Below are positions 1 to 6,510 of a stretch of DNA of 11,691 nt, piece by piece. Every line of letters starts with the position of its first letter. The stretch's first letter is position 1. Below the pieces are notes generated by a model. The model had not been told where the DNA came from and made no database searches. It saw nothing but the letters and a program-made list of their open reading frames with translations. Source of the DNA: CAYFUL01 sp964346375 (GTDB lineage: Bacteria > Bacillota > Clostridia > Tissierellales > Peptoniphilaceae). The stretch is taken from the NCBI GenBank assembly GCA_964346375.1, contig CAYFUL010000043.1, forward strand, positions 1 through 11,691. The letters run 5' to 3'. The translations under genes were made by a program, and so were the position numbers.

Positions 1-977
1 GTGGGGGAGGTAGTACAAATGCAGAGAGTAAAAATAATGCAGGCAACAATACAGCCCAAAATACTACTGAAAATGGAGACGCTGATAAACAATTAAAAAT
101 TGGTATTATCCAATTCATGGACCACGTTTCTCTAGACCAAGCTAGAATTGGTTTCGAAGATACTATAAAAAATAGTGGCATCAATGCAGAAATCGTATAT
201 AAAAATGCAAATGGAGAGATTGCTCTAACATCACAGATTCCACAGTCTCTAAAGGATTGTGATTTAATCTATGCTATTGCAACTCCAGCTGTTCAAGGTG
301 CACAAAATGTTATTACAGATAAACCAATTATCTTCTCAGCAGTAACTGACCCAGTTGGCGCAGGTCTTGTAAAGTCAATTGAAAATCCAGAGGGAAATAT
401 TTCTGGAGTAAGTGATTATATTAACCCTAAGTCACAAATTGAGGACTTCTTAAAAATCTACCCTGATGTTAAAACATTTGGAGTAATGTACAACACAGGT
501 GAACAAAATTCTGAGGTTCAAATTGAGGATTTAAAAAATGTTCTTGCAGAACTTCGTCTTAACGAACCAGTAGTTGTTGGTGTAAATAATATTAACGATA
601 TTGGACAGGCTATAAACTCAATGGTTAGAAAAGTAGATGCAGTATTTGCAATAACTGATAATATGGTTGCTTCTGCAGCTCCAGTAATTGCTCCAGTACT
701 TGTGGAAAATAAAATCCCATCCCTTTCAATTGAGGAAGGACAAGTTTCAAAGGGTCTACTAATTTCTCAAGGTATTTCTTATTACGAGCAAGGAGAAGTT
801 GCAGCAAATATGGCTCTTAAAATTTTAGTAGATGGAGCAGATGTTTCTAAGACTCCAGTTGAATATACTAAGAAGATTATTAAAAAGATTAACAAGGACA
901 CTGCAGAGGGTCTAGGACTTGATTTAACTTCACCTGAACTATCAGATGCAGAGTTACTTGATACAGTATCAGAATAA
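1..977 (+). CDS. TrpX-type ABC transporter substrate-binding lipoprotein (5' partial)
   Basis: This is the extracellular binding protein of an amino-acid ABC importer (ABC_sub_bind / TrpX family). The reading frame is open from base 3, well upstream of the first internal ATG at 117, so the gene begins outside the window. Its first visible residues are a G/S/N/T-rich linker (GGGSTNAESKNN), typical of the region after a lipidated cysteine. Bases 1-2 (GT) fit the end of a TGT Cys codon, so the window edge probably cuts at the lipobox. The mature domain starts near KQLKIGIIQ and carries YAIATPA, PIIFSAVTDPV and TDN motifs, all shared with the second binding protein at 1318-2373. It is therefore a tandem paralogue. 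It has no permease or ATPase of its own in view and may feed the permease at 2392. The stop codon is TAA. The family assignment is confident; the ligand (aromatic amino acid) is inferred. Confidence 0.9.
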   Translation, partial: GGGSTNAESKNNAGNNTAQNTTENGDADKQLKIGIIQFMDHVSLDQARIGFEDTIKNSGINAEIVYKNANGEIALTSQIPQSLKDCDLIYAIATPAVQGAQNVITDKPIIFSAVTDPVGAGLVKSIENPEGNISGVSDYINPKSQIEDFLKIYPDVKTFGVMYNTGEQNSEVQIEDLKNVLAELRLNEPVVVGVNNINDIGQAINSMVRKVDAVFAITDNMVASAAPVIAPVLVENKIPSLSIEEGQVSKGLLISQGISYYEQGEVAANMALKILVDGADVSKTPVEYTKKIIKKINKDTAEGLGLDLTSPELSDAELLDTVSE

Positions 978-1004
978 AGAATTAAAAAAATTTCAAATTT
1001 GTAC

Positions 1005-1033
1005 TTGACTTATAATTTTCTCATAGCTATAAT
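1005..1033 (+). promoter_or_regulatory. Sigma-A type promoter for the T-box and trpX-like operon
   Basis: TTGACT (1005-1010) and TATAAT (1028-1033) are separated by exactly 17 bases, a near-consensus housekeeping promoter. Transcription would start near 1040, just before the 5' arm of T-box stem I. The second binding-protein gene and the transporter genes after it therefore have their own promoter, independent of the upstream paralogue. Confidence 0.85.
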
Positions 1034-1042
1034 GACATTAAA

Positions 1043-1297
1043 TTAAGAAGCTATGAAAGAGAGACGAAAGTAAAACTAACCTTTAGAGAATTGGCGGGTG
1101 GTGCAAGCCATGGGAGGTAAACTTTATATACACTCTTAAGCTTATCTGTTGAAATTAAGTAGACGGATACGGATGCCCCCGTTACCTAAGGATGAGGATT
1201 GTTAGATCCAAATGAGGTAGTTTTACTACGAAAATGGGTGGTACCGCGTAAGTCAAGTCTTTCGCCCCTGTGTCTACAGGGGTGGAGGACTTTTTTT
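1043..1297 (+). ncRNA. T-box riboswitch leader, probable tRNA-Tyr specificity
   Basis: This is a tRNA-sensing transcriptional attenuator. The conserved T-box lies at 1233-1248 (TGGGTGGTACCGCG core). Stem I has a base helix AAGCT (1048-1052) with AGCTT (1139-1143), and AAGAG (1057-1061) with CTCTT (1133-1137). An AGTA motif sits at 1069-1072. An upper helix pairs ACCTTT (1079-1084) with GGAGGT (1113-1118), next to an AG-type bulge AGAGAA. The distal loop GGGTGGTGCAAGCC (1096-1109) matches the tRNA-elbow-binding platform. The specifier triplet is the one just before an A and the lower stem, which gives TAC (1129-1131), a Tyr codon. The variable T-box base is U, pairing with discriminator A73, as in tRNA-Tyr; bacterial tRNA-Trp has G73. 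The antiterminator would pair GGGTG (1236-1240) with CGCCC (1263-1267). The class is certain; the Tyr reading comes from hand folding. Confidence 0.93.
1256..1297 (+). terminator. T-box intrinsic terminator
   Basis: A 16-bp stem, counting G-U pairs, forms between 1256-1271 and 1276-1291 around a GTCT loop and is followed by a run of seven T (1291-1297). Its 5' arm contains the CGCCC (1263-1267) needed by the antiterminator. The two structures therefore exclude each other: charged tRNA should give termination and uncharged tRNA readthrough. Confidence 0.93.
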
Positions 1298-1304
1298 AAT
1301 CTAT

Positions 1305-1310
1305 GGAGGT
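1305..1310 (+). promoter_or_regulatory. Ribosome binding site fixing the trpX-like start at 1318
   Basis: GGAGGT lies seven bases before ATG 1318. An in-frame ATG at 1303 overlaps this site and would add five residues ahead of the signal peptide, so 1318 is the better start. Confidence 0.85.
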
Positions 1311-1317
1311 ACAAAAA

Positions 1318-2373
1318 ATGAAAAAAAGATTGTTGGCAGTTTTATTGGTAGGAATGTTGTTAATTAGTGGATGTTCAAATGGCGGTACAGCTAAGGCAAA
1401 TGAAAAGGAAAATGCCCCAGCTGGAAATACTACAACTGAAAATGCAAGTAATGATACTAAAGATACTTCTGAAAAGAAATTAAAGGTTGGTATTATTCAA
1501 CTAGCAGAACATATTGCACTAGATAGAGCAAGAGAAGGATTTGTAGAGCAACTTGAAGCTGATGGCTTTACTCTAGATGTTAGCTACAAAAACGCTCAAG
1601 GAGATATATCCATCGTTCCAAGTATAGTACAGACATTTGAAGCAGACGGAGTAGATATAATCTACGCTATAGCAACTCCTGCAGCACAGGGAGCAAAGAA
1701 TATTGCGAAGGAAACTCCAATAATCTTTAACGCAGTTACTGATCCTGTAGCAGCTGAACTTGTTGCAAGTAATGAAGCCCCAGGAGCAAATGTAACTGGA
1801 GTATCAGATTTTATCTCTACTAAAACTCAACTTGAAGCTTTTAAAGAGGCTTTCCCAGAGATGAAAACTATAGGAACACTTTTCTCAACAGACGAATCTA
1901 ACTCCCATGTAAATGTGGAATTACTAAAGGAAAGTTGTGAAGAGTTAGGTTTAGAACTTAAACCAATAGGATTAAATAACTTAAACGACGTGCCACAGGC
2001 GCTAAGTACACTAACAAAGGATATTGACGGATACTTCCAAACTACAGATAACCTTGCAGCAAAATCAACTGCAGTTATTGCAAAGAAACTTATGGAAGAA
2101 AAGATTCCATCATTTGTAAGTGAACAAGGTCCAGTAGAAGAAGGTCTACTAATGACAAATGGAATCGACTACAAGGAACTTGGAAAGAGCGCAGGAAAAA
2201 TGGCAGAGGAAATTTTTGAAGGCAAAAATCCTGGAGAAATTCCAGTAGTATTTGCAACAGAAACTAAGAAGGCAGTAAATAAAACTACGGCAGCAGCCCT
2301 AGGAATAGATGAAGGTGCAGAACTTTTTAAAGACGCTGAAATAGTAGAAGGCGTAGCATCAGCAAATAAATAA
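1318..2373 (+). CDS. trpX: TrpX-type ABC transporter substrate-binding lipoprotein
   Basis: This is the binding protein of an aromatic amino-acid ABC importer, anchored to the outer face of the membrane. It is 351 residues from ATG 1318. It has a lipoprotein signal peptide (MKKR, then a hydrophobic stretch to LLISGC) with lipidation expected at Cys19, and a polar N/T/E/K-rich linker to about residue 53. A periplasmic-binding-protein fold then begins at KKLKVGIIQ. Family motifs YAIATPAAQGAKN, PIIFNAVTDPV, GVSDF and TTDN are visible. It is followed 18 bases later by the permease and then the ATPase, giving the XYZ order of the TrpXYZ system. Expression should be controlled by the T-box at 1043-1297. 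It is a clear paralogue of the truncated gene at 1-977. The symbol reflects the family. The ligand could be tyrosine rather than tryptophan if the T-box reading is right. Confidence 0.9.
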   Translation: MKKRLLAVLLVGMLLISGCSNGGTAKANEKENAPAGNTTTENASNDTKDTSEKKLKVGIIQLAEHIALDRAREGFVEQLEADGFTLDVSYKNAQGDISIVPSIVQTFEADGVDIIYAIATPAAQGAKNIAKETPIIFNAVTDPVAAELVASNEAPGANVTGVSDFISTKTQLEAFKEAFPEMKTIGTLFSTDESNSHVNVELLKESCEELGLELKPIGLNNLNDVPQALSTLTKDIDGYFQTTDNLAAKSTAVIAKKLMEEKIPSFVSEQGPVEEGLLMTNGIDYKELGKSAGKMAEEIFEGKNPGEIPVVFATETKKAVNKTTAAALGIDEGAELFKDAEIVEGVASANK

Positions 2374-2391
2374 AATAGAAAGGTAAGGAAA

Positions 2392-3273
2392 ATGGGTACA
2401 GTACTACTTACAAGTGTTGAATCAGGACTTGTATTTTCACTCCTAGCAATAGGGGTGGTAATAACTTATAAAATTTTAGATATGCCAGATCTTTCAGTAG
2501 AGGGAACTTTTCCATTAGGAGCATTTGTCTTTGCAAAATTTGTTACGGCAGGAGTTAATCCAATACTGGATATGGTCTTATCCTTTATTGCAGGCGGAAT
2601 AGCAGGATATGTAACATATCTTCTATATAAGAAATTAAACATTGAGGCAATACTTGCAGGTATACTAACCCTAACTTTACTATACACTGCAAATTTAAGA
2701 ATAACAGGGAAGAGTAATGTTCCCCTATCAAGTGCAAGTAATATATTCGATATGGTACCAGGAGTACCAAAGGTAGTACTACTTCTAGTAATTGCACTAA
2801 TAGTAAAATTTGCACTGGATTGGTTTTTAAAGACAGAGCACGGTTACTTATTAATAGTAACAGGAGATAACGAAGGACTTGTAAAAAGCTTAGGAAAAAA
2901 TCCATCCTTCTATACAATGGTTGGACTTGTACTATCAAATGCACTAGTTGGACTATCAGGTTCAATACAGGCGCAGTACCAAGGATTTGTAGATATTACC
3001 ATGGGACAGTCAATGATAGTAACTGCACTGGCAAGTATAGTAATAGGAGATAGCTTTTTAAAGAATAATACAAAGATAAAGTTAACTACAAGAGCAATAA
3101 TAGGCTCAATCATTTATAGGCTTATAATAGGAATAGCAATTGATAGAGGATTAAATCCAAATGATTTAAAGGGAATAACAGCACTTATCGTAATAATATT
3201 CTTGGTATACAACGGATATATGTCTAAGATAAAGGCAAGAAAGATGAGGGAGAGAGCAAATGTTAAAAATTGA
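2392..3273 (+). CDS. trpY: ABC transporter permease (TrpY type, BPD_transp_2 family)
   Basis: This is the membrane-spanning channel subunit of the amino-acid importer, 293 residues long. About eight hydrophobic segments are visible, including near residues 11-28, 56-79, 84-101, 127-146, 170-190 and 256-275. The C-terminal tail is basic and cytoplasmic (KIKARKMRERANVKN). The motif NALVGLSGSIQAQYQGF followed by DITMGQSM is typical of BPD_transp_2 permeases, the branched-chain/ribose/TrpY group. The early DMPDLSVEGTFPLGAF segment is typical of the TrpY-like subgroup found with ABC_sub_bind proteins. An AAGGTAAGG ribosome site precedes ATG 2392. The 3' end overlaps the ATPase gene by 14 bases, suggesting translational coupling and equal subunit dosage. 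A homodimer is expected, as for single-permease operons of this family. Confidence 0.9.
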   Translation: MGTVLLTSVESGLVFSLLAIGVVITYKILDMPDLSVEGTFPLGAFVFAKFVTAGVNPILDMVLSFIAGGIAGYVTYLLYKKLNIEAILAGILTLTLLYTANLRITGKSNVPLSSASNIFDMVPGVPKVVLLLVIALIVKFALDWFLKTEHGYLLIVTGDNEGLVKSLGKNPSFYTMVGLVLSNALVGLSGSIQAQYQGFVDITMGQSMIVTALASIVIGDSFLKNNTKIKLTTRAIIGSIIYRLIIGIAIDRGLNPNDLKGITALIVIIFLVYNGYMSKIKARKMRERANVKN

Positions 3274-4036
3274 GAAATTAAACAAAGTATTTTACCCAGG
3301 TACTCCAGAGGAGAATATAATTTTCGATGGATTTAACCTAGAAATTGAAGAAAATAAATGCACAGCAATACTAGGACCAAATGGTTGTGGAAAGAGTACG
3401 TTGTTTAACATTATTAGCGGCGCTCTTAGTAACGACGGTGGTACAATTGAATTACAAGGACAGGACATTTCTAAACTAAGTGAAGAAAAACGCGCAAAGT
3501 ATATAGGAAAAGTAAGTCAAGATCCATCAATGGGAGTTTCACCATCACTAACTATTCTTGAAAATATGTCAATTGCAATGAAAAAAGGTGGCAAGTTTAC
3601 TTTTTCTAAGCTAATAAAGAAAAATAACGAGGAATTTATAGTAAATAAGCTAAAGGAATTAGGACTAGGACTAGAGAAAAAATTAAATACCCAGGTAAAA
3701 TTTCTATCTGGAGGACAAAGACAATCCCTTTCTCTACTTATGGCAACCATAATTAGACCAGAACTTCTATTATTAGACGAGCATACAGCAGCCCTAGATC
3801 CTAAGACAAGTACACTAATTATGAATAAGACTACAGAGTTAATTAGTAGGGAGAATATTACAACACTTATGATTTCCCATAATTTAAGACATGCAATCCA
3901 ATACTCAAGTAGAATAATTATGTTAAATCATGGAAAAGTAGTACTAGATGTAGAAAGCAAGAAGATAAATGAAGAGCAATTAAATACAATCTATAATGAA
4001 AAAATAGAAAGAGATGAAACAAGATTAGTTTCATGA
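3260..4036 (+). CDS. trpZ: ABC transporter ATP-binding protein (TrpZ type)
   Basis: This is the cytoplasmic ATPase that powers the importer, 258 residues, close to the usual length for a single nucleotide-binding domain. Walker A is GPNGCGKST (39-47), the signature is LSGGQ (149-153), Walker B is LLLLDE (169-174) with catalytic Glu174, the D-loop is ALD (178-180), and the H-loop is His207 in MISHN. All catalytic elements are intact. The His after DE (DEHTAALDP) is typical of the TrpZ/PhnC-like ATPases that pair with ABC_sub_bind proteins. The start ATG 3260 lies inside the permease gene, after a GAGGGAGAG ribosome site. The operon ends just downstream at a hairpin terminator, so trpX-trpY-trpZ behave as one T-box-controlled unit. 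Confidence 0.93.
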   Translation: MLKIEKLNKVFYPGTPEENIIFDGFNLEIEENKCTAILGPNGCGKSTLFNIISGALSNDGGTIELQGQDISKLSEEKRAKYIGKVSQDPSMGVSPSLTILENMSIAMKKGGKFTFSKLIKKNNEEFIVNKLKELGLGLEKKLNTQVKFLSGGQRQSLSLLMATIIRPELLLLDEHTAALDPKTSTLIMNKTTELISRENITTLMISHNLRHAIQYSSRIIMLNHGKVVLDVESKKINEEQLNTIYNEKIERDETRLVS

Positions 4037-4043
4037 GAAAAGT

Positions 4044-4075
4044 AAAATGGCATCCGCAAAAGGACGCCATTTTTT
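4044..4075 (+). terminator. Rho-independent terminator of the transporter operon
   Basis: AAAATGGC (4044-4051) pairs with GCCATTTT (4066-4073). After an A/C mismatch, TCC (4053-4055) pairs with GGA (4062-4064) around a GCAAAA loop. The T run extends to 4075. It lies seven bases after the ATPase stop codon. Confidence 0.88.
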
Positions 4076-4151
4076 ATTATTAAATTTCTAAAAACAAATA
4101 CTAATGCAAAAAACTTTACAACAAGTAATAGAACTCTGTACTTATAATTAA

Positions 4152-4340
4152 TTACTTAATAATCATACAAACACTAATAACTTGATTTGCCTCTCCTGTT
4201 CCTACATTTTTACCCTGTGAATCTGCTATATTAAATTTATAGTGGCTTGAGTGGTCAGTATGGATAATTTCTCCTATTTTTCAACATTAATTTTTCCCCA
4301 TTCTCAAGTTATTTCAATACCATCATTGCAATTTCACAAT
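4152..4340 (-). pseudogene. Decayed coding remnant, family unknown
   Basis: This stretch fills most of the gap between the transporter terminator and the response regulator. On the minus strand, 4280 down to 4152 is open for about 42 codons and ends in TAA. It reads like real protein rather than random translation (segments IGEIIHTDHSSHYKFN and GKNVGTGEANQV, ending VCMIIK). Upstream of it the frame hits TGA. A shift at the T5 run (4276-4280) joins it to a second protein-like stretch (LENGEKLMLKN), itself preceded by an in-frame TAA and then EIAMMVLK. No start codon or ribosome site fits. I read this as the 3' end of a gene broken by a frameshift, a nonsense change and 5' loss. I cannot name the family; chance is the alternative. 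Confidence 0.4.
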
Positions 4341-4353
4341 ATATTAATAAAAT
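4326..4353 (+). promoter_or_regulatory. Candidate promoter of the two-component operon
   Basis: TTGCAA (4326-4331) and TAAAAT (4348-4353) are 16 bases apart, about 30 bases before the start codon of the response regulator. The -35 matches consensus at four of six positions and the -10 at five of six. The local AT richness makes chance matches likely. No operator repeat is evident here. Confidence 0.4.
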
Positions 4354-4372
4354 ATAAGTAGAAAAAAATGTT

Positions 4373-4380
4373 AAGGGGTG
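4373..4380 (+). promoter_or_regulatory. Ribosome binding site fixing the response regulator start at 4387
   Basis: AAGGGGTG lies six bases before ATG 4387. A GTG at 4378 is in frame but is part of this site and has no ribosome site of its own, so the three-residue longer start is unlikely. Confidence 0.75.
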
Positions 4381-4386
4381 AATAAG

Positions 4387-5058
4387 ATGTTTAAAATTCT
4401 AGTTGTGGATGATGAGGCGAAGATTAGAGAAGTTATTAAAACATACGCAGAGTTTGAAGGTCATACTGTCGTTGAAGCCTATGATGGAATGGATGCTGTT
4501 GAAAAATGTAAGGACGAAGATTTTGATGTTATTGTAATGGATATTATGATGCCAATTTTAGATGGATTTTCTGCATACAAGGAGATTAAAAAATTTAAGA
4601 ACATTCCCGTACTAATGCTTTCTGCTAGGGGAGAGGAGTACGATAAATTATTTGGATTTGAAATTGGTATTGACGACTATGTTGTAAAGCCTTTCTCTCC
4701 AAAAGAGCTAATGGCTAGGCTAAATGTAATTGTTAAACGTCATAAGAAGATAAATGAAAATAGAATAATGGATTTTGAAGGTCTTAGAATTGATTTAGAC
4801 GGTAGAGAGGTTACCGTTGACGGGGAGAGAGTTGATTTAACTCCAAAGGAGTATGATTTATTAATCTTCCTATCTGAAAATGAAGGGATTGCCCTATCTA
4901 GGGATAAACTTTTAAATAAGGTATGGGGTTATGATTTCTATGGGGATGATAGAACTGTTGACACTCATATTAAAATGCTTAGAAATTCAATTAAGGAATA
5001 TCGTAAATTTATTATTACCGTAAGGGGAATCGGATATAAATTTGACACAAGAGGCTAG
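4387..5058 (+). CDS. OmpR/PhoB-family response regulator
   Basis: This is a cytoplasmic DNA-binding regulator activated by phosphotransfer from the kinase encoded next to it. It is 223 residues from ATG 4387. The receiver domain (about 1-115) has the acidic pair Asp8-Asp9, phospho-acceptor Asp52 in VIVMDIMMP, Ser79 at the switch position, and Lys101 in DYVVKPF, so all key residues are present. The C-terminal winged helix (about 125-222) shows LTPKEYDLLIFLSENEG, SRDKLLNKVWGYDF, DDRTVDTHIKMLR and the closing VRGIGYKF hairpin. The kinase gene starts one base after its stop. The target genes and signal cannot be read from the sequence. The neighbouring transporter and brnQ are possible but unsupported targets. 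The subgroup within the OmpR family is not resolved. Confidence 0.95.
   Translation: MFKILVVDDEAKIREVIKTYAEFEGHTVVEAYDGMDAVEKCKDEDFDVIVMDIMMPILDGFSAYKEIKKFKNIPVLMLSARGEEYDKLFGFEIGIDDYVVKPFSPKELMARLNVIVKRHKKINENRIMDFEGLRIDLDGREVTVDGERVDLTPKEYDLLIFLSENEGIALSRDKLLNKVWGYDFYGDDRTVDTHIKMLRNSIKEYRKFIITVRGIGYKFDTRG
5049..5054 (+). promoter_or_regulatory. Ribosome binding site fixing the kinase start at 5060
   Basis: AAGAGG lies inside the last codons of the response regulator, five bases before ATG 5060. An in-frame TTG at 5042 would overlap the upstream gene and lacks a ribosome site. Confidence 0.7.
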
Positions 5059-5059
5059 T

Positions 5060-6490
5060 ATGAAAGAGGCGTTATTAGACAGAAATAGTATTAACTATCG
5101 TCTTTGGAAGTACTTTATTATCTTTGCTGCTACAATTCTTGCAATTCTTTGGCTTTTACAGATTGTATTTCTAAATAATTTTTACGAGTCTATGAAAACC
5201 TACGAGATTACAAAAATAGGGGATAGATTACGAAGCGAGTTTAAAAGCGACGACTTTAACGACAAAATGAATAACTATGCCTTTCAAAAGGGACTTATTA
5301 TTAATCTTGTAAAGGAAAATAGACAGATTATTTCCTACCCAATGAGAATGATTGACGTACTTTTGCCACAGGAAATTGCCCCAAGGGAATTTGAAAGCCT
5401 TTTTGGAAAGCTATCGGAGAAAAATCGGTCCAATGTCTTTACAATTAAGTACACCTATCTTGAAAATTCTTCTCTAGTTTATACTGGGTACTTGGGAGAA
5501 AGGGACGGAATGAATTATTATCTATATATATCCTCTGTACTTGAACCGGTAGATACAACTGTTGGTATTTTAAAAAATATGCTAATTATTGTAAGTGTAC
5601 TATCTCTTGTACTAGCCCTTATTCTCTCCTACTTTATTTCAAGAAGGGTTTCAAAGCCCCTTATTAAAATGAGTAAGACTGCAAAAGAACTTGCCAATGG
5701 GGATTATAATGTGCATTTTCAGCGGGGAGAGTATACTGAAATTGACGACCTAGCCGATACGCTAAACTATGCAACTGATGAATTGACTAAGACTATTGAA
5801 CTTAGAAAGGACTTAATTGCAAATGTAAGTCACGATTTAAAAACTCCACTAACCGTTATAAAATCCTATGGGGAAATGATAAGGGATATATCTGGTAATA
5901 ATGAACAGAAAAGACTTGAACATATAGAAACCATTATTCAAGAGACAGATCACCTTACCAACCTTGTAAATGATTTACTTAATCTATCTAAATTGGAAAG
6001 CCAGCTAGAAAATATTAGACGAGATAAATTTGATTTAGCTGAAACTGTAGAAGAGGTTCTTGAAAGATTTAAGTTAATTGAAAGTAGGGGAATGTTAACT
6101 ATTGAAACGGAAATTTCTGGAGATACTACTATTATTGGAGAGGAAAGTAAAATTAAACAAGTTATTTACAACTACGTTTCCAATGCAATTAACTACTCTA
6201 AATCGAGAGAGTCCATTATTGTAAAAGTTATAGGCGATGAAAATAAAGTTGAGCTTCATGTAATAGACCATGGTGTGGGAATTTCAAAAGAGGATCAGGA
6301 ATCCATTTGGAATAGATTTTATAGAGCTGGAAATAATCACAGAAGAAGCGAAGTCGGTACGGGGCTAGGACTTTACATTGTAAAGAGTATTATGGATTTA
6401 CACGGATATGATTACGGAGTAAATTCAGAACTTGGAAAGGGTTCAGATTTTTATTTTATATACCATAGAGAAAACTCAAGGGAAATTTAA
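5060..6490 (+). CDS. Membrane sensor histidine kinase (HAMP-HisKA-HATPase)
   Basis: This is the sensor kinase partner of the response regulator just upstream, 476 residues from ATG 5060. Transmembrane helix 1 spans about 17-38. It is followed by an extracytoplasmic sensor loop of roughly 130 residues with no recognised fold, then helix 2 at about 174-196. A HAMP linker follows (about 197-249). The dimerisation domain has phospho-acceptor His258 in NVSHDLKTPL. The ATPase domain has an N box (YNYVSNAIN, Asn371 and Asn375), a G1 box DHGVGIS (403-409), an F box (IWNRFYRAG) and a G2 box GTGLGL (433-438). All catalytic motifs are intact. The sizeable external loop suggests direct sensing outside the cell. 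Its last codons form the left arm of the downstream terminator hairpin. The ligand is unknown. Confidence 0.95.
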   Translation: MKEALLDRNSINYRLWKYFIIFAATILAILWLLQIVFLNNFYESMKTYEITKIGDRLRSEFKSDDFNDKMNNYAFQKGLIINLVKENRQIISYPMRMIDVLLPQEIAPREFESLFGKLSEKNRSNVFTIKYTYLENSSLVYTGYLGERDGMNYYLYISSVLEPVDTTVGILKNMLIIVSVLSLVLALILSYFISRRVSKPLIKMSKTAKELANGDYNVHFQRGEYTEIDDLADTLNYATDELTKTIELRKDLIANVSHDLKTPLTVIKSYGEMIRDISGNNEQKRLEHIETIIQETDHLTNLVNDLLNLSKLESQLENIRRDKFDLAETVEEVLERFKLIESRGMLTIETEISGDTTIIGEESKIKQVIYNYVSNAINYSKSRESIIVKVIGDENKVELHVIDHGVGISKEDQESIWNRFYRAGNNHRRSEVGTGLGLYIVKSIMDLHGYDYGVNSELGKGSDFYFIYHRENSREI

Positions 6491-6507
6491 ATCCCTTGAG
6501 TTTTTTT
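6471..6507 (+). terminator. Strong terminator between convergent genes, possibly bidirectional
   Basis: AAAACTCAAGGGA (6471-6483) pairs perfectly over 13 bases with TCCCTTGAGTTTT (6492-6504) around an AT-only loop, with T running to 6507. The left arm encodes the last residues of the kinase. The A run at 6471-6474 gives a short U tract on the minus strand, so it may also end transcription of the convergent brnQ gene. Confidence 0.9.
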
Positions 6508-6510
6508 AAT

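Noticed and set aside
1111..1113. TGG triplet as a Trp specifier codon in the T-box leader
   Set aside because: It falls at the boundary of the upper stem I helices (GCCA and GGAGGT arms), not in the specifier loop, and the T-box variable base U does not suit the G73 of tRNA-Trp.
1303..1317. Longer start for the second binding protein at ATG 1303
   Set aside because: That ATG overlaps the GGAGGT ribosome site and would put MEVQK ahead of a normal lipoprotein signal peptide. ATG 1318 is properly spaced.
2585..2965. Long minus-strand open frame inside the permease gene
   Set aside because: It is antisense to a well-supported coding region, is Leu-rich from reading codons backwards, and has no ribosome site or recognisable domain.
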